15,580 bases of DNA from Draconibacterium sp. (lineage in GTDB: Bacteria; Bacteroidota; Bacteroidia; Bacteroidales; Prolixibacteraceae): the NCBI GenBank assembly GCA_027011835.1, contig JALUZN010000529.1, forward strand, positions 1-15,580, in the 5' to 3' direction. Shown one piece after another: positions 8,267 to 15,530 of the stretch (within the stretch, counting starts at the first letter, position 1; each line of letters starts with the position of its first letter). Made by a program: the position numbers and the translations under genes. The notes below the pieces were generated by a model. That model worked only from the letters and a program-made list of their open reading frames with translations, did not search any database and was not told the DNA's origin.

Positions 8267-8279
8267 ACAACTCAGTTGT
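8267..8279. promoter_or_regulatory. 13-nt palindrome in the SulP/sodB intergenic region
   Basis: ACAACT-C-AGTTGT is a perfect 6-1-6 palindrome, 54-67 nt upstream of the SulP start. A dimeric regulator could bind it, but this is inference from symmetry alone. Confidence 0.3.
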
Positions 8280-8327
8280 TTGGCAATACTGTTAATGTAG
8301 CGTTAATCTGATTATGAGAAATAAATT

Positions 8328-8363
8328 AAAGCTTTTTATTTAGAATTTATCTAAATAAGCTTT
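8328..8363. promoter_or_regulatory. Long inverted repeat upstream of sodB, metalloregulator-like
   Basis: TTATTTAGA (8336-8344) and TCTAAATAA (8350-8358) are perfect 9-bp complements around ATTTA. After a 3-nt bulge on the left, AAAGC (8328-8332) pairs with GCTTT (8359-8363), giving 14 bp in all. It sits between divergent promoters, so it terminates neither gene. AT-rich 9-5-9 symmetry about 75 nt upstream of an iron SOD resembles Fur- or DtxR-type metalloregulator operators. That assignment is inference. Confidence 0.45.
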
Positions 8364-8435
8364 CCTTTTAATCATTTTTAAGTTTGAAATGTTTTACCTT
8401 TAGATTTTATAATTTTCATTTAAAAACAAAATATT

Positions 8436-9017
8436 ATGGCATTTGAATTACCACAACTACCGTATGCAAAAAATGCACTGGAACCTTATATTAGCGAAAA
8501 AACGTTAGAGTTCCACTACGGAAAACATCATCAGGCGTATGTAAACAATGTAAATAACCTAATTGCAGGAACCGAGTTTGAGAATGCAACTCTCGAAGAG
8601 ATTATTGCAAAAGCCACCGGTGGCATCTTCAATAACGGAGCACAGGTTTGGAACCACACGTTCTATTTTACACAATTCAGTCCCGATGGGTGCAAAGACC
8701 CAAAAGACGAACTAAAAGCTGCACTAGAAGCAAAGTTTGGCTCGGTTGAAGCTTTTAAAGAACAATTTTCGAAAGCAGCTGCAACACTGTTTGGCTCGGG
8801 CTGGGCATGGCTTGTAATCAATGCCGGCGGCGAATTGGAAATTGTACAAACCAGTAATGGCGACAATCCGCTTCGTGACGGGAAACAACCAATTCTAACC
8901 TGCGACGTTTGGGAACATGCATATTATATCGACAAACAAAATGCACGTCCAAAATACATCGAAGATTTTTGGAAAATCTTAGACTGGAAAGTTATTTCGG
9001 AACGATTTGCCAAATAA
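8436..9017 (+). CDS. sodB: Iron superoxide dismutase
   Basis: This cytoplasmic enzyme dismutates superoxide to hydrogen peroxide and oxygen. At 193 residues it has the usual length for bacterial Fe-SOD. Metal ligands are His27 (EFHYGKHHQAYV), His74 (QVWNHTFYF), Asp157 and His161 (CDVWEHAYYID). Gln70, four residues before His74, is the active-site glutamine in the position typical of iron enzymes; manganese enzymes carry it in the C-terminal half. The FGSGWAWLV motif (119-127) also fits Fe-SOD. There is no signal peptide. It is followed after 21 nt by a small winged-helix-like gene and then a terminator, so the two are probably co-transcribed. The upstream inverted repeat (8328-8363) suggests regulation by metal or oxidative stress. 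Confidence 0.95.
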   Translation: MAFELPQLPYAKNALEPYISEKTLEFHYGKHHQAYVNNVNNLIAGTEFENATLEEIIAKATGGIFNNGAQVWNHTFYFTQFSPDGCKDPKDELKAALEAKFGSVEAFKEQFSKAAATLFGSGWAWLVINAGGELEIVQTSNGDNPLRDGKQPILTCDVWEHAYYIDKQNARPKYIEDFWKILDWKVISERFAK

Positions 9018-9038
9018 GTTGAACGAAAAAGTTTTATT

Positions 9039-9212
9039 ATGAGTGTTGAAAAAGTTTTAGAAACATTGGCAACTGCCGGCAAACCATTAAAAGCCGGCGA
9101 GATTGCAGAAGCATCGGGGCTCGATAAAAAAGAGGTTGATAAAGCAATGAAAGTTTTAAAAGCAGAAGCAAAAATTGTTTCGCCAAAACGTTGCTACTGG
9201 GAGCCAAAATAG
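9039..9212 (+). CDS. 57-residue winged-helix-like protein
   Basis: This short frame runs from ATG at 9039 to TAG at 9210-9212. The protein begins MSVEKVLETLATAGKPLKAG and ends VSPKRCYWEPK. The pattern fits a minimal winged helix: helix 1 (VEKVLETLATAG), a turn, helix 2 (KAGEIAEASGL), recognition helix 3 (DKKEVDKAMKVLKAEA) and a short beta wing (KIVSPKRCYWEP). It resembles small putative DNA-binding proteins known as hypotheticals in Bacteroidota and some archaea. Composition is Lys/Glu/Ala-rich and codon use matches sodB. It lies 21 nt after sodB and before a strong terminator, so it is likely co-expressed. Its role, whether DNA binding or modulation of a partner, is not shown by the sequence. 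Confidence 0.8.
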   Translation: MSVEKVLETLATAGKPLKAGEIAEASGLDKKEVDKAMKVLKAEAKIVSPKRCYWEPK

Positions 9213-9276
9213 AGAGTCGTTTTAAACATCTTGTTTTTTTATCGACATGATATAAAACAGAACATAGTACAAATAT

Positions 9277-9313
9277 AAAAAACGGGGTTTTTAAAATAAA
9301 ACCCCGTTTTTTT
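9277..9313. terminator. Bidirectional intrinsic terminator between sodB and xyl operons
   Basis: CGGGGTTTT (9283-9291) pairs perfectly with AAAACCCCG (9298-9306) around a TAAAAT loop. The stem is flanked by A6 on the left and T7 on the right, so it has a U-tract in both directions. It terminates the sodB operon on the plus strand and the xylE end of the xyl operon on the minus strand. Confidence 0.9.
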
Positions 9314-9328
9314 ATATCAAAACTTTAG

Positions 9329-9364
9329 TATACTCAAACCAAAAAGCTATTGGCTTTGAGTATA
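9329..9364. repeat. Hairpin directly after the xylE stop codon
   Basis: TATACTCAAA (9329-9338) pairs with TTTGAGTATA (9355-9364). The stem continues as CCAA (9339-9342) with TTGG (9350-9353) across a single bulged C. On the minus strand it begins 1 nt after the xylE stop and precedes the main terminator. It lacks a good U-tract on either strand, so a role in mRNA 3'-end stability is more likely than termination (inference). Confidence 0.5.
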
Positions 9365-9365
9365 T

Positions 9366-10781
9366 CTACTTTTTCCATAAATGTTCCATCTCTTCCAGTG
9401 TTTTATTTTTTGTTTCCGGAACAATTTTCCACATAAACAGTGCTGCTAAAAGTCCCATAACACCATAAATCCAATACGAAAATCCGTGATGGAACAACCC
9501 GTTTAAAAACGAACTTTTATCCATCATCGGGAAGGTCCACGAAACGAGATAATTCGAAATCCACTGTGCAGCAACAGCAATAGCCATAGCACGCCCGCGA
9601 ATTTGATTCGGAAAAATCTCGGAGAGTAACACCCAGGTAACGGGCCCCCAACTCATTGCAAAACTGGCTACATAACCCAGCATAAAAATAAGTGCGGCGA
9701 TTCCCATTTTCTGAAAAAAGAAAGTTAATCCGAGTGCAAACATAAAAAAGGCCATTCCCAGTGCACCGGTAATTTGTAATGGTTTTCGTCCAAACTTATC
9801 GACGGTTAGAATTGCCAAAACAGTAAAAGTTAAATTAATGGCGCCAACAATAATTGTTTGCAAAAGTGCAGTGTCGGTATTCGAACCCATATTTTTGAAA
9901 ATTTCAGGAGCATAATACAACACAACATTTATTCCTACAAACTGCTGAAATGCAGAGAGTGCAACTCCAATAACAATAACCAAAACACCAAACGAAAATA
10001 TTTTACCCGATTTTGTATTTACTGTCGATTTTATCTCTTCCAGTATTTTTAATCCGGTTTCGCTACCGTTTACTTTTTGTAAAATTCGCAATGCTTTTTC
10101 AGGTTGCGAGCGCAACACCAAATAACGTGGTGTTTCGGGTACGAACATTAATAAGACTAAAAACAGTGCTGCGGGAATGGTTTCGGAAGCAAACATCCAG
10201 CGCCAGCCAATACTATTTAACCAACTGTCGTCGCCTTGCCGCGCAATAAAGTAGTTAACAAAATAGACAACCAACATTCCGAAAATAATTGCAAACTGGT
10301 TCCACGAAACCAATTTTCCCCGAATATTTGCCGGCGCAATTTCGGCTATATACATGGGCGAAAGCATCGAAGCCAGCCCCACGCCTACTCCGCCAATTAT
10401 TCGGTAAACAACAAAAATGTATATAAAAGTATGGTCGGCTTCGCCAACAGGCCTGATAAACAGTTCGGGCATTGCCGAGCCAATTGCAGAAATCAGAAAA
10501 AGAGAAGCCGCAATAATTAATCCTTTTTTCCGGCCAAATTTCAGACTAATAATTCCCCCCGACATTCCCCCAATAATACAACCAATTAGCGCGCTCGACA
10601 CAATAAAACCTAGACGCGAGTTAGCTGCAGCTTCGGCCAACCCAAACGGGTCGACAAAAAAACTATCGAGCGAACTTACCGTTCCCGAAACAACGGCCGT
10701 ATCGTAACCAAAAAGTAACCCGCCAAGTGTTGCCACCAAAGTAAGCAACGAAACATAAACTAAACTTCCATTCTTGTTCAT
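9366..10781 (-). CDS. xylE: D-xylose/H+ symporter (MFS sugar porter)
   Basis: This 12-helix inner-membrane proton-coupled sugar transporter has 471 residues. Sugar porter signatures are present: GGLLFGYDTAVVSG (20-33), RIIGGVGVGLASMLSPMYIAEIAPANIRG (127-155), PETPRYLV (215-222), VDKFGRKPL (327-335) and VPETKNKTLEEME near the C-terminus. Residues matching the xylose site of E. coli XylE are conserved in context: Gln162 (NQFAIIFG), Gln279-Gln280 (FQQFVGINVVLYYAPE), Asn285, Asn316 (INLTFT), Trp378 (SWGPVTW) and Gln406 (AAQWISNY). This, together with xylA and xylB upstream, makes xylose the likely substrate. It is last in the operon, 69 nt after xylA, and ends at a hairpin and a bidirectional terminator. 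Confidence 0.93.
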   Translation of the reverse strand: MNKNGSLVYVSLLTLVATLGGLLFGYDTAVVSGTVSSLDSFFVDPFGLAEAAANSRLGFIVSSALIGCIIGGMSGGIISLKFGRKKGLIIAASLFLISAIGSAMPELFIRPVGEADHTFIYIFVVYRIIGGVGVGLASMLSPMYIAEIAPANIRGKLVSWNQFAIIFGMLVVYFVNYFIARQGDDSWLNSIGWRWMFASETIPAALFLVLLMFVPETPRYLVLRSQPEKALRILQKVNGSETGLKILEEIKSTVNTKSGKIFSFGVLVIVIGVALSAFQQFVGINVVLYYAPEIFKNMGSNTDTALLQTIIVGAINLTFTVLAILTVDKFGRKPLQITGALGMAFFMFALGLTFFFQKMGIAALIFMLGYVASFAMSWGPVTWVLLSEIFPNQIRGRAMAIAVAAQWISNYLVSWTFPMMDKSSFLNGLFHHGFSYWIYGVMGLLAALFMWKIVPETKNKTLEEMEHLWKK

Positions 10782-10850
10782 AACAATTTAATTTTTAAGC
10801 CTGAATTTTTCAGAAATACTTCTAACGAAGCCAAATTGCCTTGGGACAAA

Positions 10851-12176
10851 TTAAATATACCAGTTAATTAATTGCTCCAGAAGTTCCTGCTTGCCACTTA
10901 TTTGCGATGGTTCGCCTACTTCGGCTGCTATAGTACGTAAATCTTCAAGCGACAATTTTCCATTTTCGAAATCGGCTCCTTTCCCCGTATCGAACGAAGC
11001 ATAACGGGATTTACGCATAGAGAGATAATCGGAGTTATTGAGTATTTTATCGGCAATTACCAACGAGCGTGCAAACACATCCATACCGCCAATGTGAGCA
11101 ATAAAAATGTCCTCCAAATCGGTAGAATTTCTGCGTGTTTTTGCATCGAAATTTATTCCTCCGTTAGTAAAACCACCACCTTGAATAATTTCGAGCATCG
11201 CCTCGGTAATTTCGTAAATACTGGTTGGGAATTCGTCGGTGTCCCACCCGTTTTGGTAGTCGCCTTTATTGGCATCGATGGAACCGAGCAGGCCGGCATC
11301 GGCAGCAAAACGGAGGTCGTGGGCAAAAGTATGCCCTGCCAATGTTGCGTGGTTCACCTCAATATTCAGTTTAAAATCTTTATCTAAATTATAATGCCGC
11401 AAAAATCCAATTACAGTTTGCGCGTCGAAATCGTATTGGTGTTTTGTGGGTTCCATCGGTTTTGGTTCAATTAAAAATGTACCTGTAAAACCCTGTTTAC
11501 GAGCATAGTCGCGTGCCATAGTAAGAAACTGCGCCATATGTTCCAGTTCGCGCTTCGTGTTGGTGTTGTGCAGGGTCATATACCCTTCGCGGCCACCCCA
11601 GAAAACATAATTTGTACCGCCCAATGCAATAGTTGCGTCGATGGCATTTTTTATTTGCACACCGGCATTTGCTACCACGCTAAAATCGGGATTTGTTGCT
11701 GCACCGTTCATATATCGTGGGTCTGAAAATACATTTGCAGTTCCCCAGAGCAGTTTTACACCCGAGGCATCTTGTTTCTCTTTTGCATAGTCGACCATTC
11801 TCGCCAGTCGCTTTTCAATTTCAAAAACCGAACCGTCGCCCACCACATCGGTGTCGTGAAAACAGTAGTGCGGAATATTCATCTTTGTGATAAATTCGAA
11901 AGCGGCATCCATTTTCTCACGGGCAGCATCCATCGGATCGGAAGCGCCAATCCACGGGAAAATCTGTGTACCCGGACCAAAAGGGTCGCCACCTGTTCCG
12001 CAGAACGTATGCCAGTAAGCAACAGCAAAACGCAGGTGTTCCTTCATAGTTTTTCCGGCTACTACCCGGTTCTCGTCGTACCACTTAAAAGCAAGAGGAT
12101 TTTTCGATTCTGCTCCTTCAAATTGAATCTGCCCAATTCCTTTAAAATACTCTTTGTTTCCTTTTACTACTTCCAT
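10851..12176 (-). CDS. xylA: Xylose isomerase (class II length)
   Basis: This cytoplasmic TIM-barrel enzyme interconverts D-xylose and D-xylulose using two divalent metal ions. Its 441 residues and N-terminal extension fit the longer class II enzymes. Catalytic and metal residues seen are His107 and Asp110 (CFHDTDV), Glu237 and Lys239 (LIEPKPMEPTKHQYDFD), Glu273 and His276 (NIEVNHATLAGHTFAHD), Asp301 (GSIDANKGD), Asp312 and Asp314 (GWDTDEFP), and Asp344 (INFDAK). The VFWGGREGY motif at 191-199 is also typical. The start is 20 nt after the xylB stop with an A-rich leader and no Shine-Dalgarno, typical for this phylum. It is the middle gene of xylB-xylA-xylE. Confidence 0.97.
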   Translation of the reverse strand: MEVVKGNKEYFKGIGQIQFEGAESKNPLAFKWYDENRVVAGKTMKEHLRFAVAYWHTFCGTGGDPFGPGTQIFPWIGASDPMDAAREKMDAAFEFITKMNIPHYCFHDTDVVGDGSVFEIEKRLARMVDYAKEKQDASGVKLLWGTANVFSDPRYMNGAATNPDFSVVANAGVQIKNAIDATIALGGTNYVFWGGREGYMTLHNTNTKRELEHMAQFLTMARDYARKQGFTGTFLIEPKPMEPTKHQYDFDAQTVIGFLRHYNLDKDFKLNIEVNHATLAGHTFAHDLRFAADAGLLGSIDANKGDYQNGWDTDEFPTSIYEITEAMLEIIQGGGFTNGGINFDAKTRRNSTDLEDIFIAHIGGMDVFARSLVIADKILNNSDYLSMRKSRYASFDTGKGADFENGKLSLEDLRTIAAEVGEPSQISGKQELLEQLINWYI

Positions 12177-12196
12177 TATCTTGTTTTTTTATGAGT

Positions 12197-13681
12197 TTAT
12201 TGTATTGCTTTTTTTAATTCGGTTTCCCACTTTTTATAGGCGTTGTTGTACTCTTCTATTTTCGAGTTATCGGGTTCAATGGTCTCCAGCTTTTTTAAAC
12301 TTAAAAATGCTTCATCGTGGTTTTTATAGTAACCCGAACCAATTCCTGCACCACGCGCAGCTCCTTCCGAACCGTCGGTATTGTAAAGTTCAATGGTTGC
12401 TCCGGTAACTCCGGCCAATGTTGCTCTAAAAACGGGACTAAGAAACATATTTGCTTTTCCAGCCCTGATAACTTTTGCATTTATTCCGATGGTTTCCATT
12501 ATGTCCATTCCATATTTAAACGAGAAAACAATTCCCTCCTGTGCAGCTCGTAAAAGATGACCTTTTTTATGGATATTAAAATTAATTCCACTGAACATCG
12601 ATCCAATATTTTTATTGTTTAGAACGCGTTCGGCACCGTTCCCAAAGGGCAAAATATTTAATCCGGCAGAACCGATTGGAATATCGGCAGCCAGTTCATT
12701 CATCTCTTCATACGATATATTTTCGCCCACCATTCGTTTTAGCCAGGCATTTAAAATTCCTGTTCCGTTAATGCAGAGCAAAACGCCAAGACGTGCTTTT
12801 TCAGTCGAGTAGTTTACGTGAGCAAACGTATTTACACGCGATTGCGAGTCGTATTTCACCTCGTCGCTAACGCCGTAAACCACTCCCGAAGTTCCGGCTG
12901 TTGCAGCAATTTCACCGGGATTTAAGACATTCAGCGAAAGTGCATTATTGGGCTGGTCGCCGGCACGGTAGCTTATTTTTGTCTTTGCAGAGAGGCCCAA
13001 CTCGTTGGCAGCTTTTGCCGAAAGAGTTCCCTGAATTCCAAAAGTGGGAACTATCTCAGGAATTATATCGTTCGAAAATCCGTACGTCTCGAAAAGCAAA
13101 TCGGCAAGTTTATTCTCTTTAAAATTCCACATTATACCCTCCGAAAGTCCGCTTACAGTGGTTTGAATTTCGCCGGTAAGTTTCATCGCTATCCAGTCGC
13201 CGGGTAGCATTATTTTATAAACTTTTTCGAAAAGCTCCGGCTCGTTATCTTTTACCCATTTTAATTTCGATGCGGTAAAATTTCCGGGCGAGTTTAACAA
13301 GTTTGTTAAACAACGCTGCTCGCCAATTTGGGTAAATGCTTTGTCGCCAATGGCAGTTGCCCGGCTGTCGCACCAAATAATTGAAGGGCGAAGAATATTT
13401 TGCGCCTTGTCAATCATAACCAATCCGTGCATTTGGTACGAAATCCCAATAGAGTCAATTTTTTCAGTTTCTACCCTCGACTGTTTCAAAACATCAGCCA
13501 AAGCCAGTTTTAAATTCTCCCACCACAACTGTGGGTCCTGCTCTGCCCATCCTGCACGGTGAGCCGAAATTACCATCTCTTGTTTTGGATAAAACGAAGA
13601 GGCAATACAACTCCCGCTTTCGCCATCGAGTAAAGAAACTTTTACCGACGAACTTCCAATATCAAATCCTAATAAATACAT
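12197..13681 (-). CDS. xylB: Xylulokinase
   Basis: This FGGY-family sugar kinase (494 residues) phosphorylates D-xylulose to xylulose 5-phosphate with ATP. The N-terminal phosphate-binding loop is GFDIGSSSVKVSLLD (5-19). The substrate-side motif SYQMHGLVMID (81-91) with Met84-His85-Gly86 is characteristic of xylulokinases, followed by IIWCDSRA (101-108). The catalytic aspartate is probably Asp242 in AGDQPNNALS, and the adenosine-side TAGTSG motif is at 261-266. The C-terminal half has RAAQEGIVFSFKYGMD (378-393) and the FGGY-type Gly/Ala-rich end DGSEGAARGAG (436-446). It is the first gene of the xyl operon, behind a candidate promoter with a repeated putative operator, 174 nt downstream of the regulator gene. 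Confidence 0.95.
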   Translation of the reverse strand: MYLLGFDIGSSSVKVSLLDGESGSCIASSFYPKQEMVISAHRAGWAEQDPQLWWENLKLALADVLKQSRVETEKIDSIGISYQMHGLVMIDKAQNILRPSIIWCDSRATAIGDKAFTQIGEQRCLTNLLNSPGNFTASKLKWVKDNEPELFEKVYKIMLPGDWIAMKLTGEIQTTVSGLSEGIMWNFKENKLADLLFETYGFSNDIIPEIVPTFGIQGTLSAKAANELGLSAKTKISYRAGDQPNNALSLNVLNPGEIAATAGTSGVVYGVSDEVKYDSQSRVNTFAHVNYSTEKARLGVLLCINGTGILNAWLKRMVGENISYEEMNELAADIPIGSAGLNILPFGNGAERVLNNKNIGSMFSGINFNIHKKGHLLRAAQEGIVFSFKYGMDIMETIGINAKVIRAGKANMFLSPVFRATLAGVTGATIELYNTDGSEGAARGAGIGSGYYKNHDEAFLSLKKLETIEPDNSKIEEYNNAYKKWETELKKAIQ

Positions 13682-13712
13682 AAGTTAATGTTATTTGTCT
13701 CTCTAAATATCG

Positions 13713-13729
13713 AACTGTTCTGTTCTGTT
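13713..13729. promoter_or_regulatory. Putative operator in front of xylB
   Basis: The plus strand reads GAACTGTTCTGTTCTGTT, which includes the palindrome GAAC-T-GTTC followed by repeats of a TGTTC pentamer. The 13-mer GTTCTGTTCTGTT (13717-13729) is identical to one at 14882-14894 before the regulator gene. It begins 6 nt downstream of the candidate -7 element, a position where a bound repressor would block transcription. Confidence 0.65.
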
Positions 13730-13735
13730 ATGCTG

Positions 13736-13766
13736 CTAATTTAGTTTCTATTTTTTAATAATCAAA
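13736..13766 (-). promoter_or_regulatory. Candidate xylBAE promoter
   Basis: On the minus strand TTTG (13766-13763) and TAAATTAG (13743-13736) are separated by 19 nt. This fits the Bacteroidota promoter form TTTG-N19-TAnnTTTG at -33/-7, with the -7 box matching except at one position (A for the last T). The putative operator follows at once. Confidence 0.55.
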
Positions 13767-13855
13767 ATTTCGAATATCTGTTTCCTGAATAAACCGGCTG
13801 AAAGCCCTGTTGCGCTGAATTTTCAACTATCTTCCAACTTCGGATACAAAATACA

Positions 13856-14851
13856 TTACACCGACGATCGCATTGTGAGTATTGTAGGAACTTCGAACTG
13901 CATTTGATTTCCGGATGTAACAAACTCGGCAGCTTTTTGCCCCATCAACTCAAAATTGGTTGAAATGACCGATATTCCGTCTTTTACATATTTTTTCATA
14001 GGCGTTTCGTTGTACGAGATTACACCCACTTCACGTCCCGGCTCAAATCCCTTTTCGGTACACTGGTCTAAAAATGTGGCTAACGTTCGGTCGCTTACTA
14101 AAAAATAGAGTACTCCTTTTTCTATCTTAAAATCATTGGGACTATAAATAACAGCGTGTTTTACACTATTTTCAACACAAAACTTTTTAAAATAGCTGAT
14201 TGAGGTTTTTGGATGATAAGTAAATGGCGGATAATAATAGATAAACTTTTTGTATTTCTTAATCGCATTTAAATTCGCTGCAAAGCAGTCGAGAACCGGT
14301 TGCCCGAAATTCTGAAAAACAGCAGAATTTTCTTCCGAAGAGTGTATATTCCAATCGATAATCAGCAATTTATCTTTTTCTATTTTACCAATAATATTAC
14401 GTACCCTTTTATGGTCGAAATTCATAATAATATACTTGCTGTACTTGCCTAAACTTTCGGTAATTATCTTTTCGAACACATTAATATTGTAGTGGTGAAA
14501 ATGCAAATCGACACTAATATTTTTTGGAAGATGTTTTAAAAACGACCCGTACAAAACCTCTTTGTACGCCTTAAATGTATCGAGAAAAAGAAAAACTTTT
14601 GTAATATTTTGGGTAACAAAATAGCCCCGATTTGGTACCGACTCGACAGTTCCCCGGCGTTTTAGTTCGGTGTATGCTTTAAAAACCGTATCGCGCGAAA
14701 GCCGGCACTCTTTCATTAGCTGATTTACCGAAGGCAACATATCGCCACTTTTTAACTCCTTCCGGCTAATCGAATCTACAATTGCATCAACAAGTTGTTG
14801 AAATTTTAGATTGTTCGAATTAGAGTCTATCGTAAATTTAAACTTACTCAT
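13856..14851 (-). CDS. GntR-type regulator with LacI-like sensor domain, probable XylR
   Basis: This 331-residue cytoplasmic transcription factor has an N-terminal GntR winged helix at about residues 12-80: FQQLVDAIVDSI, GDMLPSVNQLMKECRLSRDTVFKAYTELKRRG, then the wing VESVPNRGYFV. The rest (about 84-331) has the alternating pattern of a periplasmic-binding-protein-like sensor as in LacI regulators, including VGVISYNETPMKKYVKDGISVISTNFELMGQKAAEFV (275-311). Such GntR/LacI hybrids are common sugar regulators in Bacteroidota. Its position before xylB and the shared 13-bp element at both promoters support control of the xyl operon and of itself, with xylose the likely effector. Repression rather than activation is suggested by the site position just downstream of both -7 boxes. 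Activator function cannot be excluded. Confidence 0.85.
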   Translation of the reverse strand: MSKFKFTIDSNSNNLKFQQLVDAIVDSISRKELKSGDMLPSVNQLMKECRLSRDTVFKAYTELKRRGTVESVPNRGYFVTQNITKVFLFLDTFKAYKEVLYGSFLKHLPKNISVDLHFHHYNINVFEKIITESLGKYSKYIIMNFDHKRVRNIIGKIEKDKLLIIDWNIHSSEENSAVFQNFGQPVLDCFAANLNAIKKYKKFIYYYPPFTYHPKTSISYFKKFCVENSVKHAVIYSPNDFKIEKGVLYFLVSDRTLATFLDQCTEKGFEPGREVGVISYNETPMKKYVKDGISVISTNFELMGQKAAEFVTSGNQMQFEVPTILTMRSSV

Positions 14852-14868
14852 TTTTTTGAGAATAAAAT

Positions 14869-14895
14869 CAGAACAGTTTCCGTTCTGTTCTGTTC
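14869..14895. promoter_or_regulatory. Putative autoregulatory operator of the xyl regulator
   Basis: CAGAACAG (14869-14876) pairs with CTGTTCTG (14885-14892), forming an 8-8-8 inverted repeat. The right side extends as GTTCTGTTCTGTTC and shares a 13-mer with the site before xylB. It lies between the candidate -7 box and the start codon of the regulator. Confidence 0.65.
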
Positions 14896-14897
14896 TT

Positions 14898-14905
14898 CAA
14901 AACTA
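14898..14905 (-). promoter_or_regulatory. Candidate -7 element of the xyl regulator gene
   Basis: On the minus strand TAGTTTTG matches the Bacteroidota TAnnTTTG consensus exactly. No TTTG is found at the expected -33 distance, so the promoter may be weak. The putative operator starts 2 nt downstream. Confidence 0.5.
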
Positions 14906-15006
14906 AAACAATATTTCATTTTGCCGGCACTTTTTTGTAAATTTCAGTTTAAAGTTTGTTAATAAAGAAACGGGGGCATTCAACATCGCCTTAAAGAGTA
15001 TCAGGA

Positions 15007-15516
15007 ATGAGAAACATAAAAGTTTTGGGTTACATGGTTTTGGTAAGTCTCTTTGTTTTTACGAGTTGCAAGAAAAGTGAAGAGAGCGACAGCAATCTTT
15101 CGGGAACATTAACTGCGTATTCCGACTGTAAAAACGGAACAAAATCGGCAGGAGTTCCCGGCAATAAATCGTGTGCCGAATATTCGTTCGACAAACAAAC
15201 ACAACTACTTAAGATTAATCATATTAACGCAGGGTTTAATTGCTGTCCCGACAAATTGTATTCAACTATTTGGTTCAGCAACGACTCCATTTACATTCAA
15301 GAGTTTGAGGCGGCAGCTTTGTGCCGGTGCAACTGTTTATACGATTTGAAGTTCGAAATAGATGGCGTTGAGCGAAAAACGTACACCGTTGTATTTATTG
15401 AACCTTATGCAAAAGACCAAAACAAACTTATTTTCGATATCGATTTAAAGGATTCTGCCACAGGTAAGTTTTGCGTTCTCAGAAAGAAATATCCCTGGGG
15501 AATAAATACCTATTAG
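15007..15516 (+). CDS. Small cysteine-rich lipoprotein of unknown function
   Basis: The gene encodes 169 residues. Its signal peptide ends in FVFTSCKK, a typical Bacteroidota lipobox with Cys21 as the lipidation site, followed by an acidic stretch (EESDSN). The mature part has eight further cysteines at 41, 56, 79, 80, 106, 108, 110 and 156. They cluster in FNCCPD and LCRCNCLYDL, which suggests disulfides or metal binding. Alternating hydrophobic residues suggest a compact beta fold. I have a sense of similar NCCPD/CRCNCLYDL proteins in Bacteroidota but no named function. The gene is divergent from the xyl regulator with a 155-nt gap, and no link to xylose is evident. The start is chosen because it gives the complete signal peptide. 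Confidence 0.8.
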   Translation: MRNIKVLGYMVLVSLFVFTSCKKSEESDSNLSGTLTAYSDCKNGTKSAGVPGNKSCAEYSFDKQTQLLKINHINAGFNCCPDKLYSTIWFSNDSIYIQEFEAAALCRCNCLYDLKFEIDGVERKTYTVVFIEPYAKDQNKLIFDIDLKDSATGKFCVLRKKYPWGINTY

Positions 15517-15530
15517 GGAAATTGCCCAAC

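Noticed and set aside
13717..14895. TGTTC pentamer runs as microsatellite or CRISPR-like repeats
   Set aside because: There are only two to three units per site and both sites sit at promoters, which fits operators better.
14931..14958. TTTG and AAAGTTTG as a promoter for the cysteine-rich lipoprotein
   Set aside because: The spacing is only 13 nt and the -7 box lacks its initial T, so it does not fit the consensus.
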